The notes below the pieces were generated by a model. It searched no databases. It saw nothing but the letters and a program-made list of their open reading frames with translations, and was not told the DNA's origin. From Cymbidium sinense (Eukaryota; Streptophyta; Magnoliopsida; Asparagales; Orchidaceae), in the NCBI GenBank assembly GCA_021442155.1, contig CM038229.1:91049716-91113715 (forward strand): a DNA stretch of 64,000 nucleotides, written 5' to 3'. Numbering within the stretch: the stretch's first letter is position 1; each line of letters begins with the position of its first letter. Positions 1-12,700 of this stretch are shown piece by piece. A program made the translations under genes and the position numbers.

Positions 1-1944
1 AAAACCTAAACCCTAAACACTAAACCCTAACCCTAAACTTAAACCTAAACCTTAAACCCTAAACTAACCCTAAACCATAAAACTAATCCTAAATATTAAA
101 CTTAAACTTAAACCTAAACTAAACCCAAAATAAACCTAAACCCTAAACTGTTTAAACCTTAAACCCTAAACTTAAACCATCCCTAACTAGACTTATAATT
201 TAAACCCTAAACCTAAACCTAAGTTTTAAAACTTAAACCCTAAATCTAAACTTAAACCCTAAATGAACAAATCCTAAACTTAACCTAAACCTTAAACCTA
301 AACCCCAAACACTAAAGTTTAAACCCTAAACACTAATACCTAAAACTCTATATCCTAAATCTAAACTCTAAACCAACTAAACCTGGCCTAAACCTAAACC
401 CTAAACCTTAACTCTAAGTATTAAATGCTAAAATGCTAAACCCTAAACCCTAATCCCTAAACCCTAACCGTAAACCCTAAAAATAAATCTAAACCTAAAA
501 AATAAAGTGAAAACTAAACCTAAAAATAAATAAAAAAAATCCTAAACCTAAAAAATAAACCTTAATTTAAAACCTAAAAATAAATAAAATAAAGTGAAAA
601 CTAAATAAAATCCTAAACCTAAAAAATAAACCTTAATCTAAAACCTAAAAATAAATAAAAAATAAAACCTAAACCCTAAACTTCAAAAAAAAATGACTTA
701 AACCTAAAATAAATATAAAATAAACCTAAACCTAAACTAAAATAAATAAACCTCAACCTAAGCCTAAAATAAACTAAACCTAAACCTAAACCTAAACTAA
801 ATAAAATAAATTAAACTAAACCTAAACTAAACCTAAACCTAAACCTAAACTAATAATTAAAACCTAAAAATAAACCTAAATTAAAAACCTAAAACTTAAA
901 CCTTAAAAATAAAAATCAAAATCAAAACCTAAATCTAAAAATATAAAATAAAATAAAAATAAAAATAAACTGAAATAAATGAACCTAATATAAATAAACT
1001 AAATAAAATAAAAATAAAATTAAACCTAAATTAATATAAAAAATAAAATAAACTAAAATAAACCAAAAATAAACTAAATAAACCTAAAGCCACCAACTTA
1101 CTTAATTTAAGAAAAAAATAAATTAAAAAAACCCTTGAACCTTAAACCGTAAACCCTAAACCCTAAATCCTAAATCCTAAATGCTAAACCCTAAACCCTA
1201 AACCTACAACCATGAACTCTTAACCCTAAACTTGCAACCCTAAATACTAAACCCTAAATCTTAAACTATAAAAAACCATAAATTTTAAAACCTAAATCCT
1301 AAACCGTAAAGTCTAAACCCTAACCTCTAAGCCCTAAACCCTAAACCCTAAGCCCTAAACTAACGTTAAACCCTAATCTCTAAACCCTAAATGCTAAACC
1401 CAAAAACCTAAACCCTAACAACTAAAACCAAACTAAACCTAAAAGATAAATACTAAACTAACCTAAACTAAAACTTAACTTAAACCCTAAACCTAAACTA
1501 ACCTTAAACCTAAAACCATAAACCTAAACTCTTAAACTAAACCCTAACCCTAAAACCTACAAACTAAACCTAACCCTAAACTTAAACCTAAACTAAATAG
1601 CTAAACCTATAACTAAACCCTAAACCTAAACCTAAACCTAAACTCAACACTAAATCAAAATCCTAAATCTTATACCCTAAACCTAAACCAACACTAAACC
1701 CAGGATAATTAAATCTCATCCTAAACCTTAAACCTTAAACCCTAAATCGTAGACCACAACCCTAAACCCTAAACCCTAGAACTATAAACCCTAAAACCCA
1801 AAATCATAAACCCTAAACCCTAAACCCTACTCACTAAACCCTAACCCTAAACTTTAAACATAAACCTAAAGTAACTAAATAAATAAAAAAAATAAACCTA
1901 AACCCTAAAAGCTAACAAACTTAAACTTAAACCTAAACCATAAG
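1..1944 (+). repeat. Telomere-like satellite, first unit
   Basis: Degenerate CCCTAAA/CCTAAA units occupy about 1-480. An AT-rich block built from CCTAAA and AATAAA variants follows to about 1085. The landmark with CTTACTTAATTTAAG lies at 1090-1118, and CCCTAAA then resumes to about 1860. The leader with AAAGTAACTAAATAAAT (about 1866-1944) runs into the first GRP fragment. Perfect CCCTAAA runs are only a few units long, so this is not a maintained telomere cap. Unit order and landmark are seen directly; subtelomeric location is inferred from the motif and its constant orientation. Confidence 0.9.
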
Positions 1945-2395
1945 AATGTAACCATGACTAAGACCATCATCACAACCGTGCTCAAAGTTAAATCTGGTGG
2001 GAGGCAAAAGCAGGTTATCACAATGGTGGTGGGGGATCTGGAGGTACTAGTGGATATCGAGGTTTATGAAGGAGGGATGAGCGATGAAGGTTACAACTAA
2101 GGTGGTGGCGGAGGAAGAGATCAAGGATCTGATGGCGGATCCCACTACTCGAGAGGCGGGGGTGGTTCTGATGTGAACTAGAGAAACTAAAGACTGGCCA
2201 ATCTGATTTGCTGCTTATGGAACTATGTCTTTATAGTAGAGATGATTCTATTTATCTATGATTTTTAATTTGCTCTATGCATGCCTATTTTTTATTTATG
2301 TCATCGCTTGCATCTTAGAATACTTGGTGTGCTACTTGATTGATGAAATCGAAAAGAAGAAATGTTGACTTTGAATTTATTCTCTATTAAAAAAC
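1945..2395 (+). pseudogene. GRP retro-fragment, copy 1 (5'-truncated)
   Basis: This is a 5'-truncated copy of the last coding part and 3'UTR of a plant glycine-rich RNA-binding protein (AtGRP7-like: one RRM followed by a Gly-rich tail). The RRM end, which in better copies reads NGQNLDGKNITxN, is scrambled here. The Gly-rich tail is shortened and broken by stops, and the coding remnant ends near 2190. The 3'UTR motif TTGGTGTGCTACTTG lies near 2326, and the copy ends at a short A tail (about 2389-2394) next to telomere-like repeats. Its early part contains ATCACAACCGTGCTC, a variant otherwise seen only in the copy at 47065. It cannot encode a working GRP because the RRM is absent. Confidence 0.8.
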
Positions 2396-4132
2396 CCATT
2401 AACCCTAAACCCTAAACCTTAAACCCTAAACTAAGACATAAACACAAAGCCTAAAAACTAAAACCTAAAACCTAAACCCTAAACCCTAAACCCTAAACCC
2501 TAAACTTTAAAAACCTTAAACCCTTAACCATAAACCCTAAACCTACAAAAAATAATAATGAAAAAACACCTAAACCCTAAACCCAAAATCCTAAAACCAA
2601 CCACCCTAAACCTTAAATATAAACTAAATCCTAAACCTAAACCTAAAAAAAATAAAATAAACTAATAAAAATAAACTAAAATAAAATAAATAAAAAACTC
2701 AACTAGGATAAAAAATAAAATAAACCTTTGAATAAAAAACTTAAATAAAATAAAACTAACCATATAATAAAAATAAAAGAAACCTAAATTAAAATAAAAT
2801 ATAAACTAAATAAATAATTAAACATAAAAAGTAAACCTTAAAATAAAACCTAAAAACAAATAAAAAATAAAACATAAACCCTAAACAAAAAAATCTAAAC
2901 CTAAAAAATAAAAATTAAATAAAACTAACCTAAACAAAAATAAACTAAACTAAAATAAATAAAACCTAAATCTAAACCTAAAATAAACTAAACCTAAACC
3001 TAAACATAAACTAAATGGAATAAATTAAACTAAAAATAAACCAAACCTAAACCTAAACCTAAACTAAAAAATAAAACCTAAAAATAAACCTAAAATAAAA
3101 ACCTGAAACCTAAACCTAAAAAAATTAAATAAAAACTAAAACTTAAACCTGAAAATAAAAAATAAAACTGAAATCTAAAAAATAAAATAAAAATAAAACT
3201 AAACTAAAATAAATAAACCTAATATAAATAAACTAAACTATGTTCAAAATAAAATAAACCTAAATAGAAATAGTAAATAAAACTATCTAAAATAAATAAA
3301 AATTAAACTAAATAAACCTAAACCTACCAACTTACTTAATTTAAGAAAAAAATCAATATCAAAAAAATGCCAAACCCTAAACCCTTAACCCAAAACCTAC
3401 AACCCTAAACACTAAACCCTAAACCCAAAACCCTAAAAAACCATAAACCTTAAACCTTATACCCTAACCCCTAAACTTTAAACCCTAAATCATAAACCTA
3501 AACTAACACTAAACCTAAACCCCTAATCCTAAACTTAAATGTTAAACCTAAACCCTAAACCTACACCCTAAAACCTAAACCTAAACTATAACCATAAACA
3601 AAATCAAACCTAAACCTAAACCCAGAAAACCTACAACCCTAAACCCTAAACCCTAAACCCAACAACCCTAAAACCTAGACCCTAAATCTTATACCTTAAA
3701 CCTTAAACCCTAAACCCTATAACCCTAAACAACCCTAAACCCTAAAGCCCTAAACCCTAAAACATAAACCCAAACCCTAAACCCTAAACTCTAAACCATA
3801 AATCCTAAATACTAAACCCTAAACCCTAAATCCTAAACCCTAAACTTTAAATTAACCCTAAACCCTAAGCTAACTCTAAACCCTAAACCCTAAATCATAA
3901 ACACTAAATCTTAAACCATAAACCCTAAACCATAAAACCTAACTCTAAATGCTAAACCCCAAAATCCTAAACCATAAACCCTAAACCCTAAACCCTAAAC
4001 CCTAATCAATAAACCCTAACCCCAAACCCTAAACCCTAAACCCTAAACATAAACCTAAAGTAACTAAAAAAAATAACAAATAAATGTAATCCCTAAAAGC
4101 TAATAAACCTAAACTGAAACTTAAACCCTATG
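2396..4132 (+). repeat. Telomere-like satellite, unit 2
   Basis: CCCTAAA repeats run to about 2630, including one of the longer near-perfect runs (about 2471-2510). The AT-rich block spans about 2640-3320 and the landmark is at 3323-3345 (CCTACCAACTTACTTAATTT). A CCCTAAA block follows to about 4045, and the AAAGTAACTAAA leader reaches the next GRP fragment. The distance from the previous landmark is about 2.2 kb. Confidence 0.9.
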
Positions 4133-4600
4133 AATGAGCAGAACCTTGACGACAAGAACATCACCATCAACCAGGCTTAGTCTAGATCTGACATTGGAGG
4201 CAAAGGTAGAGGAAGTAGTTATCATAGTGGTGGTTAGGGATCTAGAGGTGCTGGTGGAAATGGATGTGGTTGTTATGGAGGCCGGAGGAGTGGCGAAGGT
4301 TACAACCATGGTGGTAACAGAGGGAGAGATCAGTGATATGATGGCGGATCCCCCTGCTCAAGAGGTGGAGGTGGTTCTAGTGGAAACTAGGAAAACTAAA
4401 GAATGGTCAATCCGTCTGCTGCTTATGGAACTGTGTCTTTCCAATAGAGACAATTCTAGTTATATAGAGTTTATCATTTGCTCTATGTATGCTCATTTTA
4501 TTTATGTCATCGCTTATGTCTTGAAAAGTTGGTGTGCTACTTGGTTGATGAAATCAAAAAGATGAAATATTTCATCTGAATTTATTCTCTATTAAAAAAA
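4133..4600 (+). pseudogene. GRP retro-fragment, copy 2
   Basis: It begins at the same breakpoint as the other copies (AATGAGCAGAACCTTGACG), within the last beta strand of the RRM, and continues through the Gly-rich tail to a coding end near 4399. It then has a 3'UTR and an A tail (about 4592-4599). In the ancestral frame it reads roughly N-E-Q-N-L-D-D-K-N-I-T-I-N before Gly-rich sequence with substitutions and stops. A 143-codon open frame starting at 4134 is in the wrong frame relative to the GRP and is rich in Val, Met and Glu, a by-product of GGTGGT-type codons. Left-group 3'UTR variants (CATCGCTT, GTGTGCTAC) are present. Confidence 0.85.
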
Positions 4601-5785
4601 TCCTAAACCCTAAACTAAAATATAAACCATTAACCTAAAACTAAATCCCTAACCCTAAACCATAAACCCTAAACTAAAACATAAACCCTAAACTTAAAAC
4701 ATAAACCCTAAACCCGAAACACTAAACCCTAAACCTTAAAAATGCTAAACCCTAAATCCTAAACCATAAACTAAAAAAAAAAACCATAAACCCTAAACCT
4801 TAAACCCTAAATCCAAAAACCTACAAACCTAAACCCTAAACCCTAAACCCCAAATCTTAAACCCTAAACCCTAAACCCTAAAAACCTAGAAACCTAAACT
4901 TAAGCTAAATAAAACCCAAAAAAAAAAACCTAAACTAAAACCTAAATCTAAACCTAAACATAAACCTAAAATAATAAATAATAAAAAATTAAAACTAAAC
5001 CTAAAATAAAAATAAAATAAACTTTAAAAATTAAAATAAAAAACTAAACCTAAATCTAAAAATAAAAAGTAAAATCTAAAAAAAATAAAAATAAAACTAA
5101 AATAAAAATAAACCTAAACCTAAACCTAAACTTAAAAAATAAACTAAAATAAAAAACCTAAACAAAAAAAAATAAACTAAACTAAATAAAAATAAAAATA
5201 AACCTAAATAAAAATTAAAAATAAAATAAACTAAAATAAATAATAAATAAACTAAGTAAACTAAATAAAACCAAACCTAACTATTTACTTAATTTAAAAA
5301 ATAAAAAAAGGGAAAAAAAAAAAAACCTTAAACCCTAAACCCTAAAGCCCAAACCCTAAACCCTAAAACCATAAACCATAAATCCTAAATTTTAAACCCT
5401 AAACCCTAAACTTTCAACTAAACCCGAAAGCTACAACCCTAAACCCTAAACCTGTAACCCTAAACCTTAAACCTACAACCCTAAACCCTAAATCCTAAAC
5501 CATAAATGCTAAAAAAACCCTAAACCCTAAACCCTAAAACCTAAAACCCTAAACCCTATACTTTAAACCCTAAACCCAAACCTTAAACCCTAAACTATAA
5601 ACCTTAAACCCTAAAACCTAAAACATAAATAGTAAACCCTAAACTCTAAAACCCTAAATCATAAACTCTAATTTAACCTTAGGCCTTAAACTAACCCTAA
5701 ACTCAAAAAACCCTAAACCCTAAAGCCTTAACCCTAAACCCTAAACCCTAAATCGTAACCCTAAACCCTAAACCCTAAACCCTAA
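4601..5785 (+). repeat. Telomere-like satellite, unit 3
   Basis: CCCTAAA repeats run to about 4900. The AT-rich block (about 4905-5275) opens with the conserved CCTAAACTAAAACCTAAA-type sequence. A degenerate landmark is at 5277-5300 (CTATTTACTTAATTT), followed by CCCTAAA repeats to the LINE-1 junction. The A-rich tract at about 5310-5325 belongs to the landmark tail. Confidence 0.88.
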
Positions 5786-5789
5786 TTCC

Positions 5790-6830
5790 CAATCATTTTG
5801 GTTTGGATTTCTCTCCCCAATATGCAAATATTTCTTATTGACCATCAATTCCTTTTTGTTATCGGTGCTTTATTTTGTTGTTCATTGCAAATTGATTAGG
5901 CAACGGCTACAAAATCTCATCCTTCAGTGGCTAGAATCCTTGTTGAATTAGGCATTACCAAGAAACACCCCAAAGAAATGTCGTTGGGATCTAAAAATTA
6001 CGATTACATGCAAAGAATTGAATTTAAAAGTTTCCATGTCTTTTGTTCTCACTGAAAATCCACGGGCATGAAAATTCTAAATATTTCAATCTTCATCCTC
6101 ACCTAAAAAAGAAAATCCCTATCAAGGAAACTTATGTTCCTAACCCTATGCTGACCACTATTAAATATCAAAAAACTACTTTGGAAAAAAGGATGCTTTC
6201 AATGTTCCTAATAAGCATATTTTACCTCTTACTTCTTCTATGCTATTGAAGGCTTCTAATGTGAACAATAATAGCATTTCTAAACTTTTGAATGAGGATT
6301 CTGTTCCTCCAATTAGATCCTTTTATCCTTGCTGGCTTTGATGGATAAAAATGATGCTTTAATAGAGAACATAAATGAGGAATTTAATATTATGCATCAT
6401 TCTAATTCAATGTTGAATATGGCTTCAATACCTCATGATAACCAAGTTGATAAACCTGATTCCATATTCCAAATTCAAGATGATTTAGCTTCTCAAAAAG
6501 ATTTGCTTTTATGTAATAATTTGGCTAATGGTGAAGAAGAGTTTGGTGTTCCCACTTGCCTTATTAATAAATCAGTTTCTGCTCCCTCCATTATTATTCT
6601 CGAAGCTCATTTGTCTTTTATAAATTCTAGTGTCTAGAGAGAATAAGAATTCACTTCTCATCAGGAGATTTCTCCTAAATTCATGACTAATGTTGCTAAA
6701 TCCTTTTCGAATGATGATCCAAAGGGCAAACAAAATGGCTTCCAAATTTTATATTCAAAAAAAAAAAAAAATTGTTAAAAATTTTCTTCCCAAATTGCTA
6801 AGAAACACTATAGTTGTTGCGACCTCTCTC
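5790..6830 (+). pseudogene. LINE-1 ORF1 (gag-like) remnant
   Basis: Translated pieces match ORF1 of LINE-2 and LINE-4: a DUF4283-like end (about 5800-6000), then the zinc-knuckle region. The intact form in LINE-4 is C-S-H-C-K-I-H-G-H-D-N-S-E-C. Here one base is lost after the CAC codon (near 6054), so the second Cys becomes a stop and the frame shifts. The downstream part (6329-6637) is open for 102 codons with the family's ENINEEFN and MHHSNSM segments. ORF1 of plant LINEs binds RNA and helps assemble the RNP; this copy cannot. Confidence 0.75.
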
Positions 6831-6881
6831 TCTTCTCTCAATTAACTTTACACTACTCAAACCCGCTTTTACTTTTTTTTT

Positions 6882-7588
6882 ATGTTTAATTTTTTAGTTT
6901 TGAATGTTAGAGGGATTGGTTCCCTCTATATTCATAACTATATTAGAAATCTTTGTCGTATCCATAATATTTCTTTATTATTCTTGAACAACTTATTCAT
7001 GCTAATAAAATTAACTATGTTGCTAGAATTATCAGTTTCAATAAATTTTTCTATAATGTTAGTAATAAGGTTTGGTGTTTTTGGAATAACTTTATAGGCA
7101 TTTTTATTCTTGATGATTTTCATCAACTTGCCAATGCTCAAATCTGTTATGGTGGTTATTGTGTTTTGGGCTCTTTTGTTTATGCATCTTGTAATTGATA
7201 TGGTAGAAATCTTCTTTGGGATAACTTGACTAATTTTGCCCCCTCTGTCAGTAAACCTTGGTTTGTTGGTGGTGATTTCAACACTATTTTGTTCTCTTCT
7301 GAACGAAGTGGTGGTTGCTCTCCTAATATTCATTCCATGGAAGAATTTTCTAATATGATCCTTGATTGTAATTTGAATAATATTGGTTTTAAGGGTTCTA
7401 ATTAAACTTGGTGTAATCTGTGACTTAAGCAATACGTAACCGGAACGAAGTATACTCATTGGATTACTCAATTTCTATAGATCATTTAAGCGTAAGAACT
7501 AATCAAGCTCCTCTTTTGGTTTCTATTAAAAATAATTCTAATAGATTAAAGAATTTCTCTCTTTTTAGATTTTAGAACATGTGGATTC
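6882..7588 (+). pseudogene. LINE-1 ORF2 5' part: endonuclease remnant
   Basis: This is the start of ORF2. It begins with MFNFLVLNVRGIG, matching the W-N-V-(Q/R)-G-I-G start of the apurinic-type (exo_endo_phos) endonuclease seen in LINE-3, though W is changed to L. The G-G-D-F-N-T-I motif is readable near 7270-7295. The following region has stops and about 60 bp of scrambled sequence (7400-7460). No reverse transcriptase follows because the element is truncated. Confidence 0.75.
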
Positions 7589-9266
7589 CCCCTAAACCCT
7601 AAATCCTAAATCCTAAATTAACCTAAACCCTAAACCCTAAACTAACCTAAACCCTAAAACCTAAACCATAAACCCCAAACTAACCTAAACCCTAAATACT
7701 AAATCTTAAACCCTAAAACCTTAAATAGTAAACCCTAAACCCTAAACTAAATCCTAAACCTTAAAAACCCTAAACCCTAAATAATAAACCCTAAACCCTA
7801 AAATACTAAACCATGAACCCTAAACCCTGAACACTAAACCCTAAACCCTAAACCCCAAACCCTAAACCCTAAAATAACCCTAAACCGTAAACCCTAAGCC
7901 CTAAATCCATAAAACTTAAAAAAATAGGTCTAAACTAAATAAAATGTAAAATTAAAATAAATAAAAAAAACTGCACTTAAATAAAAAATAAAATAGAATA
8001 AAAATCTAAACTTAGTCCTAAACCTAAAAATAAGCCAAATTAAAAAAATAAAATAAACCTAAAAATAAATAAATAAATAAAATAAAAATTAAACTAAAAT
8101 AAAAATAAAATAAACCTAAAATAAAATCAAATAAAAACTATATAAAAACTTAAACATAAATAATAAATCTAAAAATAAATAAAAAATAAAACCTAAACCA
8201 TAAACTAAAAAAAACCTAAGCCTAAAATAAAAATAAAATAAATGAAATAAAATAAATCAAAACTAAAAATAAACTAAGCAAAAATAAATAAAACTTAAAC
8301 CTAAACCTAAACCTAAAACTAAACCAAACTAAATAGAATAATATAAACTAAAAATAAATTAACCTAAATCTAAACCTAAACCTAAACTAAAAAAACAAAA
8401 CTTAAAAATAAACCTAAATTAAAAACCTAAAACCTAAACCTAAAAAAAATTAAATAAAAATTGAAACCAAAACCTACAAATAAAAAATAAAACTTAAACC
8501 AAAAAATAACATAAAAATAAAAATAAACTAAAATAAATAAACTAAACTAAATAAAATTAAAAAAACCAAAATAAATAAAATAAATAAAATAAACAAAACT
8601 AAATAAACCTAAACTGTTACATATTGATTAAAATAAATCATTAAATAAAACCCATAAAACCAAAACCATAAACCCTAATCCTTAAAAACACTAAACCTTA
8701 AATCCTAAACCCTAAACCATAAACCCTAAAATCTAAACCCTAAACCTACAACCCTCACCTAAACCTCCCCTAAACCCTTCAGGCTACCCCCAGGCCAACC
8801 CTGAGTATAAATCTTAAACCTTGACCTCACCCTAAACCCTTCCACAACACCACCCACCCCAAACCCACTGGGCCCTAAACCCACAACTCACCTCTCCACT
8901 AAACCTCTAAACTCCATCCCACTCACTAAATCTTCTAAACCTATTATCTTATCACCCTATCAATCTTTAAACTCTAAACTCTTAACCCACCCACCTAAAC
9001 CCTAAACCCAGGCACAACTAAACCCTCTACCTCCTTAAATTCTAAAACCCTAAATCCAAACCAACCCTCAAAAAGCACTGTAACTAACCCCAAATGCAAC
9101 TAAATACCTTAAACCCTAAAACCCCACCCTAAACACTAAACCTCCTTAAACCCCTTCCCAAAACCTTAAACCCAAAACTAAACCCCAAACCCAAAACTAA
9201 ATTAACTAAAAAAATAAAGCTAAACCTTAAAATCTAGTAAACCTAAACTTAAACCTAGAACCTAAG
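7589..9266 (+). repeat. Telomere-like satellite, unit 4
   Basis: CCCTAAA repeats run from the LINE-1 end to about 7910. The AT-rich block spans about 7915-8600, and a heavily decayed landmark with ATATTGATTAAAATAAA lies at about 8615-8640. From about 8750 to 9180 the CCCTAAA pattern is mixed with unusual C-rich variants such as CCACCCACCCC and ACTGGGCCC. A short leader precedes the next GRP copy. Confidence 0.82.
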
Positions 9267-9740
9267 ATTGGGCAGAACCTTAACAATAGAAATATCACCG
9301 TCAAGCAGGTTCAATCTAGATCTGGCCGTGGAGGCAAAGGTAGAGGCAGTAGTTATCACAGTGGTGGTGGGGGATCTAGAGGTGCTGGTGGATATGAAGG
9401 TGGAGATTATGGAGGCGGGATGAGCGACGGAGGTTACAGCCATGGGGTGGCGAAGGAAGAGATCAGGGATTTGATGGAGGATCCAGCTACTTGAGAGGTG
9501 GGAGAGGTTTTGATGGGAACTAGAGAATCTGAAGAACTGCTGATCCGATCTAAAACTTATGGAACTAAATCTTTATAATAGGGACGATTCTAGTTATCTA
9601 GGGTTTTTTATTTGCTCTATGCATGCCCATTTTTGATTTATTTCATCTCTTATGTTTTACAAAACTTGGTGTGCTACTTCCTTGATGAAATCAAAATGAA
9701 GAAATGTTGAATCTGAATTTGTTCTCTGTTAAGAAAAAAC
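9267..9740 (+). pseudogene. GRP retro-fragment, copy 3
   Basis: It starts at the shared breakpoint (ATTGGGCAGAACCTTAACA; the first codon, usually AAT, is ATT). The Gly-rich tail is recognisable, but the coding remnant to the expected stop near 9532 is 266 nt, not a multiple of three, so at least one frameshift is present besides stops. The 3'UTR carries TTGGTGTGCTACTTC and the copy ends in an A-rich tail at about 9731-9740. It belongs to the left group by its GTGTGCTAC variant. Confidence 0.83.
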
Positions 9741-12700
9741 CATAAACCCTAAACTCTAGACTCTAAACCCTAAAAAATAAATTAAAACATAAACCCTAAA
9801 CCTAAAACCAAAACTTTAAAAACCCTAAACTCTAAAAACCCTAATCCCTAAACCCTAAACCCTAAACCTTATAAAATAATAAAAAACCCCTAAATCATAA
9901 ACCCTAAATCCTAAAATCTACAACCCTAAACCCTAAAACCCAAACTCTAATCCCTAAACCCTAAACCCTAAACTAACACTAAAACTTTAACCCTAAACCC
10001 TAAAAACCTAAACCTTAGTTAAATAAAGCCTAAAGAAAAATAAACACTAAACCCTAAACCTAAATAGAAATAAAATAAAATAAAAACCATAACTAAATCC
10101 TAAACCTAAACCTAAAGATAAAATAAAATAGACTAAAGTAAAATAAATATAAACCTAAACTAAACCAAAAAAAAGAAAATGAATCTAAGAATAAAAAACC
10201 TAAATAAAATAAAAATTAAACATAAAATGAAAATAAAATAACCCAAATAAAATAAAACTAAATAAATTAAACTTAAAAATAAAGATTATTCTAAAATAAA
10301 TAAATAAAATAAAAAAAACAAAAAGACTAAAGACTTAAACCTAAACCTAAACTAAAATAAACTATACTAAAAAAATAAAACCTAAACCTAAACATAAAAT
10401 AAAGTGTAGACCTAAACTAAATAAAATAAATTAAACTAAAAATAAACTAAACCTAAACCTAAAATAAAAAAACAAAACCCAAAAATAAACCTAAAATAAA
10501 AATAGAAAACCTAAACCTAAAAAAATGAAATAAAAACTTAAATCTAAAAATAAAAATAAAATTTAAAAATAAAATAAAATTAAAATTAAACTAGATAAAT
10601 AAACTTAATATAAAAAAACTAAAATAAATAAAAAAAATAAATAAAATAAATATAAAATAAACAAACTAAAATAAATAAAATTTAAATAAATAAATTGAAT
10701 AAACCTAAACTCTTACTTAATTTAAGAAAAATAAATTAAAAAAAATAAACCTAAAGTAACACTAAACCCTAAAACCCTAAACTTAAATCCTAAACCTAAA
10801 ACCCAAAACTCCCAACCTATGAACACACCCCTCTTAAATACCAAAACCCAAAATCATAAACCCTAAACCCTAAACTCAGGCCCTAAACCCTAAACCTCAC
10901 CTAAACCCTAAACCTGAGCCCTAAACCTAACCCTAAACCTTAAACCTAAACCCTACCTAAATTTGACTTCTAAACCACTAAATTTAAACCCTAAAACCCT
11001 ATAAACCCTATTAAACCCAACCAACTAAACCCTAAACCTAAATCATATGCCCTAAACACCCTAAATCCTAAACTAAACACAAACCCTAACCACGGACCCA
11101 AAACTAACCTAAAACCTGACCCTAAACCACAAACCTAAAAAAATCTAAACTAAATAAAACCTAAAAGTAAATAAACCCTAAATAAACCTAAATAAAAATA
11201 AGATAAAATAAAATAAAACCAGCTAAAACCTAAACTAAAATAAAATAAAAAAATAAAACTAATAAAATAACTAAATAAATAAAACCTAAACTAAATAAAA
11301 TAAAATAAAGCCAGAATAAAACCTAAATAAAATAAAAATAAACATAAAATGAAAATAAAATAAACTAAATAAAATAAAATAAAACTAGATAAAACCTAAA
11401 CCTAAAAGTAAACATTAATCTAAAACCTAAAATAAATAAAAGAAAAACCTAAAAAAAATAAGACTAAAACCTAAAATAAAATAAAATAAACCTAAACCTA
11501 AAACTAAAATAAATAAACTAAAATAAATAAAACCTAACCTAAAAATAAATAACTAAACCTAATAACTAAATAAATAAAATAAATTAAACTAAAAAATAAA
11601 TAAATAAAACCTAAACCTAAATAATATAAAAAATAAAACCTCATAAAACCTAAAACCTAAACCTAAAAAAATAAAATAAAATTGAAACCTAAATCTAAAA
11701 TAAAATTATAATAATCTAAGATTAATTAAAACTAAAATAAAATAAATAAACTAAACTAAATAAACTATATATAAATAAATCTAACTAAATAAAATAAAAT
11801 AAATAAATAAATATAAAATAAAATAAATAAATAAATAAATAAATAAATTGACCTTAATTTAATAAAATAAATTAAAACCCTAAACCATACTCTAAATACT
11901 TAGCCACAGATCCACTAAACTAAACTCTCCACCCTAACACTCTAAACCTGACCCTGGGCCCTTAAATTTAAACATGCCTGGGCCTAAACCTAAACCTGAG
12001 CCACTGAGCCTGACCCTAAAACTCCACTACTAAACCCTAAACCTTCTAAACCCTAAACCCACAAATCCAACCTAAAACCCAAATCCTAAACCACAAACCC
12101 CCACCTACCAAACCCTAAACCCACTAAAAAACCTAACTAAACTAAATAAAACCTAAAATAAAATAAACCTACCACATATTAAATATAAAAAATAAAATAA
12201 AAACCTAAACTAAAACCTATATTAATAAATAAAATAAATTAATAAAAATAAAATAAAATAAATAACTACTAAATAAATAAATAAACCTAGATAAAAACTT
12301 AAAATAAATAAAATAAACATATAATAAAAAAATAAACCTAAAATAAAATAAAATAAAAACTAAATAAAAAGCTACACAAAAATTAATCCTTGAAAATAAA
12401 CCTAAAAAAATAAAAAATAAAATCTAAACCCTAAATTTAAAAAAAAAAACTAAACCTACAATAAAAATAAAAAACCTTAAATTAATTAAAATAAATAAAA
12501 CCTAAACCAAAACCTAAAATAAACTAAACCTAAACCTACACCTAAACTAAATAAGATAAATTAAACTAAAAATCAATTAAACTTGTACATAAACCTAAAC
12601 TAAAAAAATATAACCTAAAAATAAATCTAAAATAAAACCAAACCTAAAAAAAAAATAAAAAAATGGAAACCTAAACTTAAAAATAAAAAATATAATCTAA

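Larger units (their letters stand above)
5786..7588 (+). mobile_element. LINE-1: truncated plant L1-type LINE
   Basis: This fragment lacks both ends. It begins inside the DUF4283 part of ORF1 at CCCTAA/TTCCCAATCATT and ends inside the ORF2 endonuclease, just after a stretch encoding a degraded F-x-N-M-W-I. CCCTAAA repeats resume directly, with no poly(A). Its sequence closely follows LINE-2 and LINE-4. The 5' junction matches that of LINE-2 (15096), so the two probably descend from one truncated insertion copied with its telomere-like flank. All reading frames are broken. Confidence 0.88.

Noticed and set aside
1..480. Functional telomere cap at the window start
   Set aside because: Repeats are irregular from the first base, with no long perfect CCCTAAA run.
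4134..4565. 143-codon frame starting MSRTLTTRTSPSTRLSLD
   Set aside because: Out of frame with the GRP reading frame; the Val/Met/Glu-rich sequence results from shifting GGTGGT codons. The same applies to 13577, 48634 and 61557.
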